Origin: Bacteroidota bacterium
Lineage (GTDB): Bacteria; Bacteroidota; Bacteroidia; B-17B0; Aurantibacillaceae
DNA length: 64,000 nucleotides
NCBI GenBank assembly: GCA_029237825.1
Contig: JAQZBQ010000007.1
Location: 1 to 64,000, forward strand
Direction: 5' to 3'
This document shows, in pieces, positions 26,101-36,688 of this stretch; the stretch's first letter is position 1, and every line of letters begins with the position of its first letter. A program made the translations under genes and the position numbers. The notes under the pieces were generated by a model. It was given only the letters and a program-made list of their open reading frames with translations. It ran no database searches and was not told the origin of the DNA.

Positions 26101-27638
26101 AGCACTATTCCAAAATGATGTAAAATCAGTGGGGCCATAATTACGCGGACCATCACATGGCATTTTGCTTAATAAATCAATATAATGCTGTTTTGATTTA
26201 AGAGGAGATTCATTGTTTAGACATGAATAAATTAAATCTATATTTTCATGACCATAAAAATCAGCAAATTTATTTACGTTTGCGTGAGTCCATGTTGCAC
26301 TGGTAGAACCTAAATATTCGAATATATAAAAATTTCGAGGGAAGCTGCTTAATTTTACTCCCAATGGTTTCGATAACTGCCCTCCAATAAAAGAGGGGCC
26401 AAATGTAAACACTAAATCCTCAGGCACTGATGGCATATTTTCCAATAAACTCCAAGCAGTTGACACTTTTGTTAATGGGATAAAGTAGTCATGCTTACTT
26501 AAACAAAAATAACTATCTCCTGAATGATCAATTGATTGATGATGAATACCTCTGAGCAAATACTGTGGACTCCCGGTCAAATTTAGAGCGATTTTAGCGA
26601 AAGCATACGAAAATAACCTAATGTCTTGTCCCTCGGTATCTGTTGAACTAACTCCCACTTTGCGGCCTGTTACCGGGTTTATTAAAATCCAATTCCCTCT
26701 AATGTCGTAGTTGCCACAATCGGAATCTGCGACCAAATATCCTAATGCCGTATTCATCGCAAAGGCAAACGGAGTGCCAGGTCCAAATATAGCTGGTGTT
26801 GGGTGAGCCGCTATATTATACATTAATTCGGTTCCGTGATCTTCCCGGAGTAACTGTCTATCAACTCCTGACATATAATCCATAATATTAGAAGTAATAG
26901 ACTGCATTTTATCAATAATGTTGAAGCCCACATCTGTTGACGTTGGTTTAACATATAAATTGGGCACATATTTTTTTATAAAACTGAAGCCAGTTAAAAT
27001 ATTAGAAATTTGATCCAGGCTAGGCTCATTTGTTGAACTATTGCCTGCTGGTTGCCCACCTTGACTTAAGTTCAAATCTAGGTTAGTAAAATGATCAGAA
27101 TTAATACATCTGTAATTGAGTAAAGGGTCCTGAACCCCCTCGACATCAAATTCATGATTCCATTTGCCGATAGTGGACTGTATTGCATCATCACGTAAAA
27201 AAAACCCATTATGATCAATCGGTTTGGATGGATCAAATGCGTTTTCCGCAACTCCATCTAATCTATCAATGGCATTAAGCGCATAATATAACTCGCTTAA
27301 AGTCGCCTTTGTACTTTTTCCATCCTGATTTAAAAGCGCATATTCCGTTGCCAAAGTGCACATATAATCGCCGATATAACTAGTTGCATCACCCCAACTC
27401 ATCAACCAAAGGAAGTAGGCTGTAAAGTCCCGCAACGACCTCCCCCAGCTTGCCTTTTAGAAGCTGGAATACCCTGACCCTGTCCTTCACCTAAACTTAC
27501 ATAGTATTTACGGAATCGTTCACGCATATTCCAGTACTTTTGGTTTAACGTTGTTTCGCTATCTTGCGCATTACTAGGAACCTGATTAATTATCATAGCG
27601 ATGCCAATAGTTACTTTTTTTAATAACTGTAAATTCAT
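23101..27638 (-). CDS. large T9SS type A beta-helix surface protein, frameshifted near the N-terminus
   Basis: The signal peptide (from ATG 27638: LLKKVTIGIAMIINQVPSNAQ) and first ~65 residues are in one frame; the remaining 1444 residues, opening RDFTAYFLWLMSWGDATSY, are in another. They join at a run of five G (minus strand, 27442-27446): one extra G would restore a ~1512-residue protein. After a ~500-residue globular region come many short strand-turn units rich in Asn/Gly (about 560-1100 of the long frame), a right-handed beta-helix signature, then a helical segment and a type A sorting domain (IAVYPNPTTGMLSISY ... SKKLVIVR). It is a secreted or cell-surface protein; ligand unknown. The lipoprotein gene lies 17 bases upstream, so they form one transcript. 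Confidence 0.8.
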
Positions 27639-27655
27639 AAATGAGTTGTTTTAAA

Positions 27656-28333
27656 TTATTGGATTATATTATATCGAATTAAATTCCAAGTTCGATTACT
27701 ATCTAATTGCTCGCGACGAATTATGCCAATGTTTTTGCTAATGTAATAATTTGTATTTTGGTCGTTATCGCAATCACTATCGTAGTTCAACCACCTTTGG
27801 GTAGCAGAAAAAGATTGCGCTTTTATAGTAAATGAATTAAAATATTCCTTATATTCTAAACGATCTAAGGATATAAATAATGTCATACCAACATCTATTA
27901 TTGCAAAATAAATATTTATCCCATTTTTAGATCCACTTCCAGGCATGATATATCTTTCTCTAAAAACCCTTGGAATATTATTGTTAACCTCGTAACTCTG
28001 ATCCATCCAATTTTTATACTTATAATGATCGTAACTGCTTATCGCCTCACAAGTAAACCAACTAAAGGTGCCACGATAAAGACCCTTAGCAACCTCTTTA
28101 TCACCATTCGTATAAATTCCCTTGTTAGCAAACGTAATATATACACTATCTAAGATACCGCTGATGCTGTCCTGATAAACCCAATACGTCCCAGGTTTAA
28201 AATAAGCATAGGCGTAAAGGTCGAGATTAACAGGTTGATTATATCCATAGTTTATAGGTTCTGGACTTCGGTGACAACTAGTGCAACCCACCATGAAGGC
28301 ATTAACCAATAAGATATAACCTAACGTTTTCAT
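27656..28333 (-). CDS. lipoprotein, tandem paralogue A
   Basis: 225 residues with a lipoprotein signal (ILLVNAFMVGC). I recognise no named domain. The block YAYAYFKPGTYWVYQDS to SGILDSVYITFANKG resembles other uncharacterised Bacteroidota lipoproteins. It is a close paralogue of the gene at 29445-30122: residues 1-135 and the last ~35 (NIGIIRREQLDSNRTWNLIR) are nearly identical, whereas about 136-185 differ strongly. It lies immediately upstream of the frameshifted T9SS surface protein. Secreted-side location is firm; function unknown. Confidence 0.75.
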   Translation of the reverse strand: MKTLGYILLVNAFMVGCTSCHRSPEPINYGYNQPVNLDLYAYAYFKPGTYWVYQDSISGILDSVYITFANKGIYTNGDKEVAKGLYRGTFSWFTCEAISSYDHYKYKNWMDQSYEVNNNIPRVFRERYIMPGSGSKNGINIYFAIIDVGMTLFISLDRLEYKEYFNSFTIKAQSFSATQRWLNYDSDCDNDQNTNYYISKNIGIIRREQLDSNRTWNLIRYNIIQ

Positions 28334-29444
28334 TCAATAAACATTTTTTTATAAATTAAAGTATTATGATTAGCTTTTATTGTTTTTAAGCCTTTAATAT
28401 CTAACACGGAAGCAAAGCTAAATCATATGTTTAAATTACACACTACCGTTAAACGGGTTTTTAGCACATTTCCAAAATATTAATTGGCGTTTGAAACAAA
28501 CTCTATAGAAATTGAATTTCGATCACAACCAAAAGTTGTTGATTAACTGTAGCCCTTAATTAGCCAAGTGCGGCTATTGTCCAAACCAATCCGCTAACAA
28601 CGCCCTTGTGCTCCGCTATATAGTTTTAAACCTATAAGAACGTACTGCCCATTTTTGATCAGCAATATTTTATTATTTTCAAATACAGGAAGATTTGAAA
28701 TATTATTATTAATATTTATACCGCTTAACAGCACTCTTGGCCAACATTAATCTCTGGAACCACTGCCCACTGTTGTCCAACCTTTTAAACTATTAAACAT
28801 AAATGTGTAAGAGACAAAATAGATGCCAGTGGTGAAACCTCTCATTAACAGCACTTGGAGACTTTTAAAATGCACATCGCCATAGTATCTTCCCCCCCAC
28901 CCACCAACTAGCACTTTTAAATGGCATCTTCATCACTACTTCGCATTGTCGATCGTCACCTACCGTCTTTAATATACATATTCTAGTATGAAAGGTGCCT
29001 ACATAATCTTCCTCCGAAGTTGCATTAACGGCATAAGCAGTAGCCTGCGCACTGGTAAATAAGTGCAAACAATTTTTCCAATTGCACTATCCTCGTTAAC
29101 CCAATAACTATATATTTTTAATCAAGCAGTAATCACTCAATGCTATAGCTGGGAATAAACATTATAATCAGTTTTCGGTTCAGTCTGCTTTGTATCTTAC
29201 GCAAGAGATGAAAAAACTACTAGCCATAATACAAAATGCTTCTAACTTTTTCCTAGATACGACCTTCACGTTTCTTCAAATTAGCATTTTATAACTGTGC
29301 CATTAAACAGGCGGATAATTAAATTTTTTGAATATACAATTCAATTTGACCCTAATTTCTTTTGGCATGCTAACAAAGAGAAGCAGAGAAAGAATAAAAC
29401 AATTAAACTTTTCAATTTTATGATAGTTATTTGTTTCATTTTAC
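28334..29444. other. 1.1-kb spacer between the lipoprotein paralogues
   Basis: Holds the promoter of paralogue A at its left end and otherwise no gene I can support. Minus-strand frames in about 28560-29070 give broken coding-like fragments (for example GFTTGIYFVSYTF, then ISNLPVFENNKILLIKNG) separated by stops. Short phrases such as AACAGCACT(C)TTGG recur. It may be the remains of a third gene or of a mobile element. Confidence 0.4.
28407..28456 (-). promoter_or_regulatory. promoter and dyad of lipoprotein paralogue A
   Basis: Minus-strand -7 box TAGCTTTG (28420-28413) lies about 80 bases before the ATG. About 26 bases further upstream is the perfect 11-base dyad CCGTTaAACGG (28446-28456), a candidate operator. 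The whole segment is repeated upstream of paralogue B at 30201-30250. Confidence 0.5.
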
Positions 29445-30122
29445 CTATTGTATTATATGATATCGAATTAAATTCCATGTGCGATTACTATCTAATTGCT
29501 CGCGCCGAATTATGCCAATATTTTTTGAGATAAAATATTTGGTATTCTGTTTATCATCAATCATACTTTTATTATTCAACCATTTCTGAATATTTTGAAA
29601 AATGTTACTGTTTATGTTTAAGATATTATAAAACGATTCGAAATAAATATAACCGGGGTAAGAAGTTAATTGTTCTCCGATAGCCACAATAGAAATATGG
29701 ATAGTTTCACCGTTAATATTTCCGCTTCCAGGCATGATGTACCTTTCCCTATAAACTGTCGGAGCGCTCCCGTTAACCTCATAACTTTGATCCATCCAGT
29801 TGCGATATCTATAATGGTCGTAACTGCTTATCGCGTCACAGGTAAACCAACTAAAGGTTCCGCGATAAAGACCCTTAGCAACTTCTTTATCCCCATTTGT
29901 ATAAGTTCCCTTGTTAGCAAACGTAATGTAAACACTATCTAAAATGCCACTAACGCTGTCCTGATAAACCCAATACGTCCCAGGCTTAAAATAAGCATAC
30001 GCATACAGGTCGGGATTAACGGGTTGATTAAATCCATGATCAATAGGTTCAGGACTTCGTTTACAACTAGCGCCACCCATCAAGAAAATATTAATCAATA
30101 ATATATAAACTAACGTTTTCAT
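29445..30122 (-). CDS. lipoprotein, tandem paralogue B
   Basis: 225 residues, the same length as paralogue A at 27656-28333. The lipobox differs (LINIFLMGGASC). The N-terminal 135 residues carry the same YWVYQDS, SGILDSVYITFANKG and RGTFSWFTC blocks, and the C-terminus the same RREQLDSNRTWNLIRY block. The stretch between is unlike paralogue A, which points to diversifying change or a segmental swap. It has its own copy of the promoter/dyad region but is followed by the 1.1-kb degraded spacer rather than a T9SS gene. Function unknown. Confidence 0.75.
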   Translation of the reverse strand: MKTLVYILLINIFLMGGASCKRSPEPIDHGFNQPVNPDLYAYAYFKPGTYWVYQDSVSGILDSVYITFANKGTYTNGDKEVAKGLYRGTFSWFTCDAISSYDHYRYRNWMDQSYEVNGSAPTVYRERYIMPGSGNINGETIHISIVAIGEQLTSYPGYIYFESFYNILNINSNIFQNIQKWLNNKSMIDDKQNTKYFISKNIGIIRREQLDSNRTWNLIRYHIIQ

Positions 30123-30200
30123 ACTTAAAAAAATATACTTTTTGATAAATACACAGCATCATTATCAGCTAATATCGTTAAAGGTTTTAACCTCTCCTAA

Positions 30201-30250
30201 CGGAAACAAAGCTAAATCATATGTTTAAATTACACGCTACCGTTAAACGG
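30201..30250 (-). promoter_or_regulatory. promoter and dyad of lipoprotein paralogue B
   Basis: Same arrangement as at 28407: -7 box TAGCTTTG (30214-30207) and dyad CCGTTaAACGG (30240-30250). About 55 of 60 bases match between the two copies, so promoter and gene were duplicated together. Confidence 0.5.
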
Positions 30251-30310
30251 GTTTTAGTGCGTTTTAAATGATATATCGTTAGATACAACTAAAGCTGACA
30301 AGTAGGGTTC

Positions 30311-30676
30311 TTACTGGGATACTCTAAAACCAATCTGTTTTCTGATTGTCGAGCTCAGTTTGCTTGCTATTAAATGGTAGGACTCCTCGGCGTAGTAACT
30401 CCATTGCTTTTTTGAAATTCGGTTAATATCATCAACATGCACCCATTTGTACCGAGCCAGATATGGTGCGGGAATAAATCCGGGTTGTTGAATCAGTTCT
30501 TCAAAATCATTATCCGACACTTTAAAGGACGCTGAATGAGGAACTGTATCAGGTGTAGTTACCAAAAACATTTTACCACCTATGTTAAAACATAAATGAT
30601 CGCCCCATTTTATATCTTCAGTAACTCCTTTAAGATTTTTGCAAATCGACTGCAAATCTTCAATTGTCATTTTCAA
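30311..30676 (-). CDS. MmcQ/YjbR family protein
   Basis: A 121-residue cytosolic protein with the CyaY-like YjbR fold. Family marks are IEDLQSICKNLKGVTEDIKWGDHLCFNIGGKMF at the start and PGFIPAPYLARYKWVHVDD in the middle, ending in a helix ESYHLIASKL. Family members are described as DNA-binding-like with no established role. It follows the desaturase gene after 11 bases on the same strand and may be co-transcribed. Confidence 0.88.
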   Translation of the reverse strand: MKMTIEDLQSICKNLKGVTEDIKWGDHLCFNIGGKMFLVTTPDTVPHSASFKVSDNDFEELIQQPGFIPAPYLARYKWVHVDDINRISKKQWSYYAEESYHLIASKLSSTIRKQIGFRVSQ

Positions 30677-30687
30677 AACGAAAATAG

Positions 30688-31422
30688 TTAGGCCTTCACC
30701 TTTGCTAAACGGATTATGTGCAATTTGTGCAATAACAGGATAATCGGGTATGTTGGGTCAAATTCGTACCATTTAGCAGCGAAATTTGGTTTGGAACCAG
30801 CATGATGGTGATTATTCTGAAATAATTCACCCATCATTAAAATGTCAAGTACTAAGGTATTTTTCGATTTATCTCCGGATTCAAAATTACGGTAGCCGTA
30901 TTTATGCCCTGCCCAGTTCACAATTGCGCCATGAATGGGCCCGATTAAAAAATGGATAGGCAATAATAAATACATCCACCAATGCGTTGCAAAAGCCGCA
31001 TAAAACGCAACGTAGGCGGCGCCAAAACCAATACGCGTAAACCAACTGTCTGCAATCCTGTCGATAGCGGGATATTCAGGAAAATTTCGGTCAAACTTTT
31101 CTTCAATGACTACCCGTTTATTCAACACATCATTGTAGATTTTTTTAGTATGCATCATCATTGTGAAAACTTCCCTGAAAAAATGTGGGGTGTGAGGATC
31201 TTTTTCAGTGTCGCTGTAGGCATGGTGCATGCGATGTAAAATGGCGTAAGCACGGGGATTTAAATAAGAAGAACCCTGGGTTACCCAGGCAAAAATATAA
31301 AAGAACTTTTCCCAAAATTTGTTCATGGTAAACATTTTATGTGCACCATAACGGTGAAGGAAAAATGTTTGACCGAACAGAGAAAGGTACCAGTGTAAAA
31401 TAAGAAACAATAAAATAATCAT
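30688..31422 (-). CDS. acyl-CoA/acyl-lipid desaturase (membrane fatty acid desaturase)
   Basis: 244-residue di-iron membrane desaturase inserting a double bond into acyl chains, relevant to membrane fluidity. All three histidine boxes are present: HRYGAH (23-28), HRMHH (63-67) and NNHHHAG (205-207 for HHH). Hydrophobic helices lie at about 2-20, 38-52, 133-170. It is shorter than the delta-9 acyl-CoA family (about 300) because the N-terminal helix pair is reduced; nothing key is missing. It is followed by the MmcQ/YjbR gene. Confidence 0.9.
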   Translation of the reverse strand: MIILLFLILHWYLSLFGQTFFLHRYGAHKMFTMNKFWEKFFYIFAWVTQGSSYLNPRAYAILHRMHHAYSDTEKDPHTPHFFREVFTMMMHTKKIYNDVLNKRVVIEEKFDRNFPEYPAIDRIADSWFTRIGFGAAYVAFYAAFATHWWMYLLLPIHFLIGPIHGAIVNWAGHKYGYRNFESGDKSKNTLVLDILMMGELFQNNHHHAGSKPNFAAKWYEFDPTYPIILLLHKLHIIRLAKVKA

Positions 31423-31530
31423 GCGTATTAAATTAAGAGAACTGCAATTTCAGAAATAAATATGGTTATTTTATATCCGTTCGACGAAATCTGATCATAA
31501 TCAGGTAAAATAGCGATTTGCTTTATGATC

Positions 31531-31567
31531 ATAAAAAAAACCTTCACATTTCTGTAAAGGTTTTTAT
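31531..31567 (-). terminator. terminator of the atp operon
   Basis: On the minus strand AACCTTtAC and GTgAAGGTT form an interrupted stem around a short loop, followed by eight T. It starts about 20 bases after atpG. Confidence 0.75.
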
Positions 31568-31584
31568 TAAAAACATTTTTACAA

Positions 31585-32463
31585 CTAACCATTTAACGCT
31601 TCCGCTCCGGCTACAATTTCAAGAATTTCTGTTGTAATAGCTGTCTGACGCGCTTTATTGTAAGAAATTTTAAGGTCGCGGAGCATGTCTTTTGCATTAT
31701 CTGTGGCTTTATGCATCGCTGTCATACGGGCGCCATGTTCGGAAGCAAATGAATCCAATAATGCTTTGTAAAATTGGGTCTTAAGTGACCTAGGGATCAA
31801 ATCTTCTAAAATGAATTCTTTGTTCGGTTCGAAAATGTAATCGGTCGCGCTTCCGCCACCTTCAGCTTTCGTAGCTACAACCGGAAGAAACTGTTCTGCC
31901 TGAACAATTTGAACCGCAGCATTTTTAAACTGGTTGTAAACCAAAATAACCTTGTCAAACTGCTTTGCTACAAACGCCTCCATGATTTTTTCTGCAATCG
32001 GAGCAACGGTATCGTATTTTAAATTATCAAATACTTCATTTAAACCGTGCGGTAAATCAGTTCCGTGAATGCTATGATCCGTGCGTTTAAACGCGTCATT
32101 CGCCTTCTTTCCAATGCTAATTACCGACACGTTACTTCCGGCATACTCATTCTTGATCAAGCTCCATGCTTTTTTTATGGCGTTGGCATTAAATCCTCCT
32201 GCTAAACCGCGGTTCGAAGAAACCACAATTAATAGCACATTTTTATCAGAAGATTCACGTGCAAACATATTTTCAGAGGTATCCAGACTAGAACTTACAT
32301 TTTGCAGGATTTCCTGCAATTTGTTCGCGTAAGGCCTCATCTGCGTGATTGCATCCTGTGCACGCTTCAATTTTGCAGCACTCACCATTTTCATGGCGCT
32401 GGTAATCTGCATGGTTGAACCAACGGATACAATTCTATTTCTTACTTCTTTTAAATTTGGCAT
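31585..32463 (-). CDS. atpG: F1 ATP synthase gamma subunit
   Basis: Central rotor shaft of F1 turning within the alpha3beta3 hexamer. 292 residues, the usual length, with the N-terminal helix PNLKEVRNRIVSVGSTMQITSAMKMVSAAKL and C-terminal helix YNKARQTAITTEILEIVAGAEAL that make the coiled shaft. It is the last gene of the minus-strand atpB-E-F-H-A-G unit, 71 bases after atpA and followed by the terminator. atpD and atpC are elsewhere, as is normal in Bacteroidota. Confidence 0.97.
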   Translation of the reverse strand: MPNLKEVRNRIVSVGSTMQITSAMKMVSAAKLKRAQDAITQMRPYANKLQEILQNVSSSLDTSENMFARESSDKNVLLIVVSSNRGLAGGFNANAIKKAWSLIKNEYAGSNVSVISIGKKANDAFKRTDHSIHGTDLPHGLNEVFDNLKYDTVAPIAEKIMEAFVAKQFDKVILVYNQFKNAAVQIVQAEQFLPVVATKAEGGGSATDYIFEPNKEFILEDLIPRSLKTQFYKALLDSFASEHGARMTAMHKATDNAKDMLRDLKISYNKARQTAITTEILEIVAGAEALNG

Positions 32464-32534
32464 TTTCTCAAGATTTTAGAAATCAGGCTTACGGTGTTTT
32501 ACCGAGATCCGATTTCTTAATTCTAATTTCCTAA

Positions 32535-34109
32535 TTAATACTTAGCAGTTAACTCTTTTGCAGCTGCCTCCAGAACACTTGTAATGGAATCATCGAATTT
32601 TCCTGCTTTTAAAGCGTCAAGTTGCTCCTTATGTTTACGTTCACAAACATCTAAAAATTCTTTTTCGAATTCTTTAACCTTGTTTACAGGAACATTACGT
32701 AATAAGTTTTTAGTTCCTAAATAAATGATTGCAATTTGCTGTTCAACACGTAAAGGCGATGCATTAGCTTGCTTTAAAATTTCCACGTTACGAGCACCTT
32801 TATCCAATACAGATTTAGTTGCAGCATCCAGATCAGAACCAAACTTTGCAAACGCTTCTAATTCGCGGTATTGCGCCTGGTCTAATTTTAAAGTACCGGC
32901 TACTTTTTTCATGGATTTAATCTGGGCATTACCCCCCACACGTGATACCGAAATACCTACGTTAATAGCAGGACGAACACCGGAGTTAAACAAGTTAGAC
33001 TCTAAGAAGATCTGACCATCAGTAATTGAAATTACGTTAGTTGGAATATACGCAGAAACGTCACCCGCCTGTGTTTCAATTAATGGTAAAGCTGTTAACG
33101 AACCACCACCTTTCACGATCGGTTTTAATGATTCCGGTAAATCATTCATATTTCTTGCAATCTCGTCAGAAGCGTTGATTTTAGCTGCACGCTCTAACAA
33201 ACGGCTGTGTAAGTAGAATACGTCACCAGGATATGCCTCACGTCCTGGAGGACGACGTAATAATAATGATACCTCACGGTAAGCCACAGCCTGCTTAGAT
33301 AAATCATCATACACAATTAAAGCCGGACGACCGGTATCTCTAAAGAATTCACCAACAGCAGCGCCCGCGAATGGAGCGTAGAATTGCATTGGAGCAGGAT
33401 CTGAAGCGTTAGCCGCAACAACAACTGTATACGCCATCGCGCCATTTTCTTCTAAAGTACGAACCACGTTCGCAACCGTAGAACCTTTTTGGGCAATCGC
33501 TACATAAATACAAAATACAGGCTTTCCTGCATCGTAAAATTCTTTCTGGTTAATGATGGTATCCAACGCAACCGTTGTTTTACCTGTTTGACGGTCACCA
33601 ATGATTAACTCACGCTGTCCACGACCAATTGGAATCATTGCGTCAACCGCCTTAATGCCGGTTTGCAATGGCTCAGTAACCGGCTGACGGTAAATTACAC
33701 CTGGGGCTTTACGCTCCAACGGCAATTCATAGGTTGTGCCCTGAATTGGTCCCTTACCATCGATAGGATTTCCTAATGTATCGATCACGCGACCTAGCAT
33801 ACCTTCACCTACATTAATAGAGGCAATACGTCCTGTACGTTTAACAGATGATCCTTCACTGATTCCAGTGCTAGCTCCTAGTAATACAGCACCAACGTTA
33901 TCTTCTTCAAGATTTAATACAATTCCTTGTAAACCTGTTTCAAATTCGATCAACTCCCCTGATTGAACTTTTGATAAGCCGTAAATACGAGCAATACCAT
34001 CGCCCACTTGTAATACAGTTCCAACCTCTTCTAACTCAGCTTCTGATTTGAACCCTGATAATTGTTGTCTTAAAATTGCAGATACTTCTGCCGGTTTTAC
34101 TTCTGCCAT
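32535..34109 (-). CDS. atpA: F1 ATP synthase alpha subunit
   Basis: Non-catalytic nucleotide-binding subunit. 524 residues with P-loop GDRQTGKT (171-178), the alpha-type signature [23 protein letters not shown] and the conserved arginine segment [18 protein letters not shown] that supplies the arginine finger. The start ATG follows atpH by 19 bases. Nothing unusual in sequence. Confidence 0.98.
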   Translation of the reverse strand: MAEVKPAEVSAILRQQLSGFKSEAELEEVGTVLQVGDGIARIYGLSKVQSGELIEFETGLQGIVLNLEEDNVGAVLLGASTGISEGSSVKRTGRIASINVGEGMLGRVIDTLGNPIDGKGPIQGTTYELPLERKAPGVIYRQPVTEPLQTGIKAVDAMIPIGRGQRELIIGDRQTGKTTVALDTIINQKEFYDAGKPVFCIYVAIAQKGSTVANVVRTLEENGAMAYTVVVAANASDPAPMQFYAPFAGAAVGEFFRDTGRPALIVYDDLSKQAVAYREVSLLLRRPPGREAYPGDVFYLHSRLLERAAKINASDEIARNMNDLPESLKPIVKGGGSLTALPLIETQAGDVSAYIPTNVISITDGQIFLESNLFNSGVRPAINVGISVSRVGGNAQIKSMKKVAGTLKLDQAQYRELEAFAKFGSDLDAATKSVLDKGARNVEILKQANASPLRVEQQIAIIYLGTKNLLRNVPVNKVKEFEKEFLDVCERKHKEQLDALKAGKFDDSITSVLEAAAKELTAKY

Positions 34110-34128
34110 TTGTATATGGTTTTTGTGA

Positions 34129-34668
34129 TTAGTTTAATGCTTTGTTTGTTAATTCTTTTTTCATATTGCTTAACTGGCGGGCAACCGATTTGTCCAATTG
34201 CTGATCACCAATCTTCAAAACAAATCCTCCGATCAAATCAGGATTTGTTTTCTCAATCAATTCAATTTCACCGTTTAACTGTGATTTAACCAAATCCAGG
34301 GCTTTCTGCCTTGTATCAGCATCCAGTCCTTTTGCAGAAGTAATCACCGCAGTCAATACATTTTTATGTGTTCTGTACTGTTCAATAAAACTTCCCGCCA
34401 TTTCAGGAATAATAGCTTCTCTTCTCTTAGAAGTAACAATGGATAAAAATCCAGAAGTAATGGCGTTTAATTTGCCATGAAAAATGGCTTTTATAGCCTC
34501 AATCTTTTTGTCCGATTTAATAATCGGGCTATTTAAAAATGAGGTGAATTCCCTTGAACCGTCGCACACTTCCTTAACCATCTGCATGTCATTAAAAACA
34601 GCCTCAAGCTGCCCTTTTTCAACTGCAAGGTCAAGTAATGATTTGGCGTATCGTGATGCAACTATCAT
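34129..34668 (-). CDS. atpH: F1 ATP synthase delta subunit
   Basis: 179-residue stator subunit linking the top of F1 to the b subunit. It opens [18 protein letters not shown] and closes with the delta signature [31 protein letters not shown]. It begins 2 bases after the atpF stop, so translation is coupled. Confidence 0.95.
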   Translation of the reverse strand: MIVASRYAKSLLDLAVEKGQLEAVFNDMQMVKEVCDGSREFTSFLNSPIIKSDKKIEAIKAIFHGKLNAITSGFLSIVTSKRREAIIPEMAGSFIEQYRTHKNVLTAVITSAKGLDADTRQKALDLVKSQLNGEIELIEKTNPDLIGGFVLKIGDQQLDKSVARQLSNMKKELTNKALN

Positions 34669-34670
34669 GG

Positions 34671-35183
34671 TTAGTTTAGATTAACGTCTTTCATTAAGTT
34701 ATTTACCAATGCTTTTTGCTTTTCGTCGCTTGATAATTCAGAACGTAAAATTTTCTCAGCAATTTCAATTGATAAAGCAGCAACCTGATTTTTCAATTCC
34801 GCAACCGCAGCATTCTTTTCATTTGCAATTTGTTCGCGTGCAGAAGACATAATTCTTTCCACATCGGCCTGTGCTTTGGTTTTTGCTTCAGCAATAATAG
34901 CATCTTTGGTTTCGCGTGCTTCCTTCATTAAAATATCGCGTGCAGCACGCGCTTCTGCCAAACTTTTTTCGTTGTTGGATTTCAACTCGCGCATGTCGTT
35001 TAAGGCTCTTTCAGCACTCGCCAATGCGTCTTCAATTCCTTTTTCACGGGTTTTGATAGCGGTTAAGATTGGCTTCCAGGCAAATTTTCCAAGTAATACC
35101 AATAATAAAATAAAAGTAATTGTCGTCCAGAATATTAAACCAACCGCCGGTTCAATTAAACTTGCTAAAATAAATAAGTTCAT
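34671..35183 (-). CDS. atpF: F0 ATP synthase b subunit
   Basis: 170-residue peripheral-stalk subunit: a single N-terminal membrane helix (about 12-32, AVGLIFWTTITFILLLVLLGKF) with the usual KFAWKPIL junction, then a long charged amphipathic helix to the C-terminus. It is separated from atpE by a 94-base gap that holds a perfect 16-bp hairpin, unlike the tight spacing of the genes downstream. Confidence 0.96.
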   Translation of the reverse strand: MNLFILASLIEPAVGLIFWTTITFILLLVLLGKFAWKPILTAIKTREKGIEDALASAERALNDMRELKSNNEKSLAEARAARDILMKEARETKDAIIAEAKTKAQADVERIMSSAREQIANEKNAAVAELKNQVAALSIEIAEKILRSELSSDEKQKALVNNLMKDVNLN

Positions 35184-35228
35184 GGTATGATGTTTTTATG
35201 TTGTATTCCTTTTTTACCAAATAAAATT

Positions 35229-35265
35229 AAACTAAAGCTTTAACCAACCGTTAAAGCTTTAGTTT
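35229..35265 (-). promoter_or_regulatory. perfect 16-bp inverted repeat between atpE and atpF
   Basis: AAACTAAAGCTTTAAC (35229-35244) and its exact complement (35250-35265) flank a 5-base loop. On the minus strand it lies 12 bases after the atpE stop, with no T-run long enough for an efficient terminator (it is followed by AATTTTATTT). It probably acts as a 3' stabiliser of the atpB-atpE message or a partial attenuator, raising c-subunit output over the rest. Confidence 0.6.
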
Positions 35266-35277
35266 GTTTGTTGAAGA

Positions 35278-36572
<1,295 letters not shown>

Positions 36573-36609
36573 TACCAAAAAAGTATTTGTAAGCTTTAAA
36601 ATTCGGGTG

Positions 36610-36640
36610 CAAATGTAGGGATTAAATGATAAACCCGAAA
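36610..36640 (-). promoter_or_regulatory. promoter of the atp operon
   Basis: On the minus strand TTTC (36640-36637), a 19-base spacer and TACATTTG (36617-36610), one mismatch in the -33 box from the Bacteroidota consensus. It gives a leader of about 30 bases to the ATG at 36572. Confidence 0.6.
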
Positions 36641-36688
36641 TTTTTTTTCCGGTTTTAGACGAACAATGGGCAAAAATTCAGGGCAAGT

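Noticed and set aside
28865-29068. Small minus-strand frame between the lipoprotein genes
   Set aside because: No homology I recognise, no promoter or ribosome site, and it lies in degraded DNA.
29297-29533. Plus-strand frame overlapping the 3' end of lipoprotein paralogue B
   Set aside because: Mostly a shadow of the lipoprotein gene and AT-rich spacer; no domain signal.
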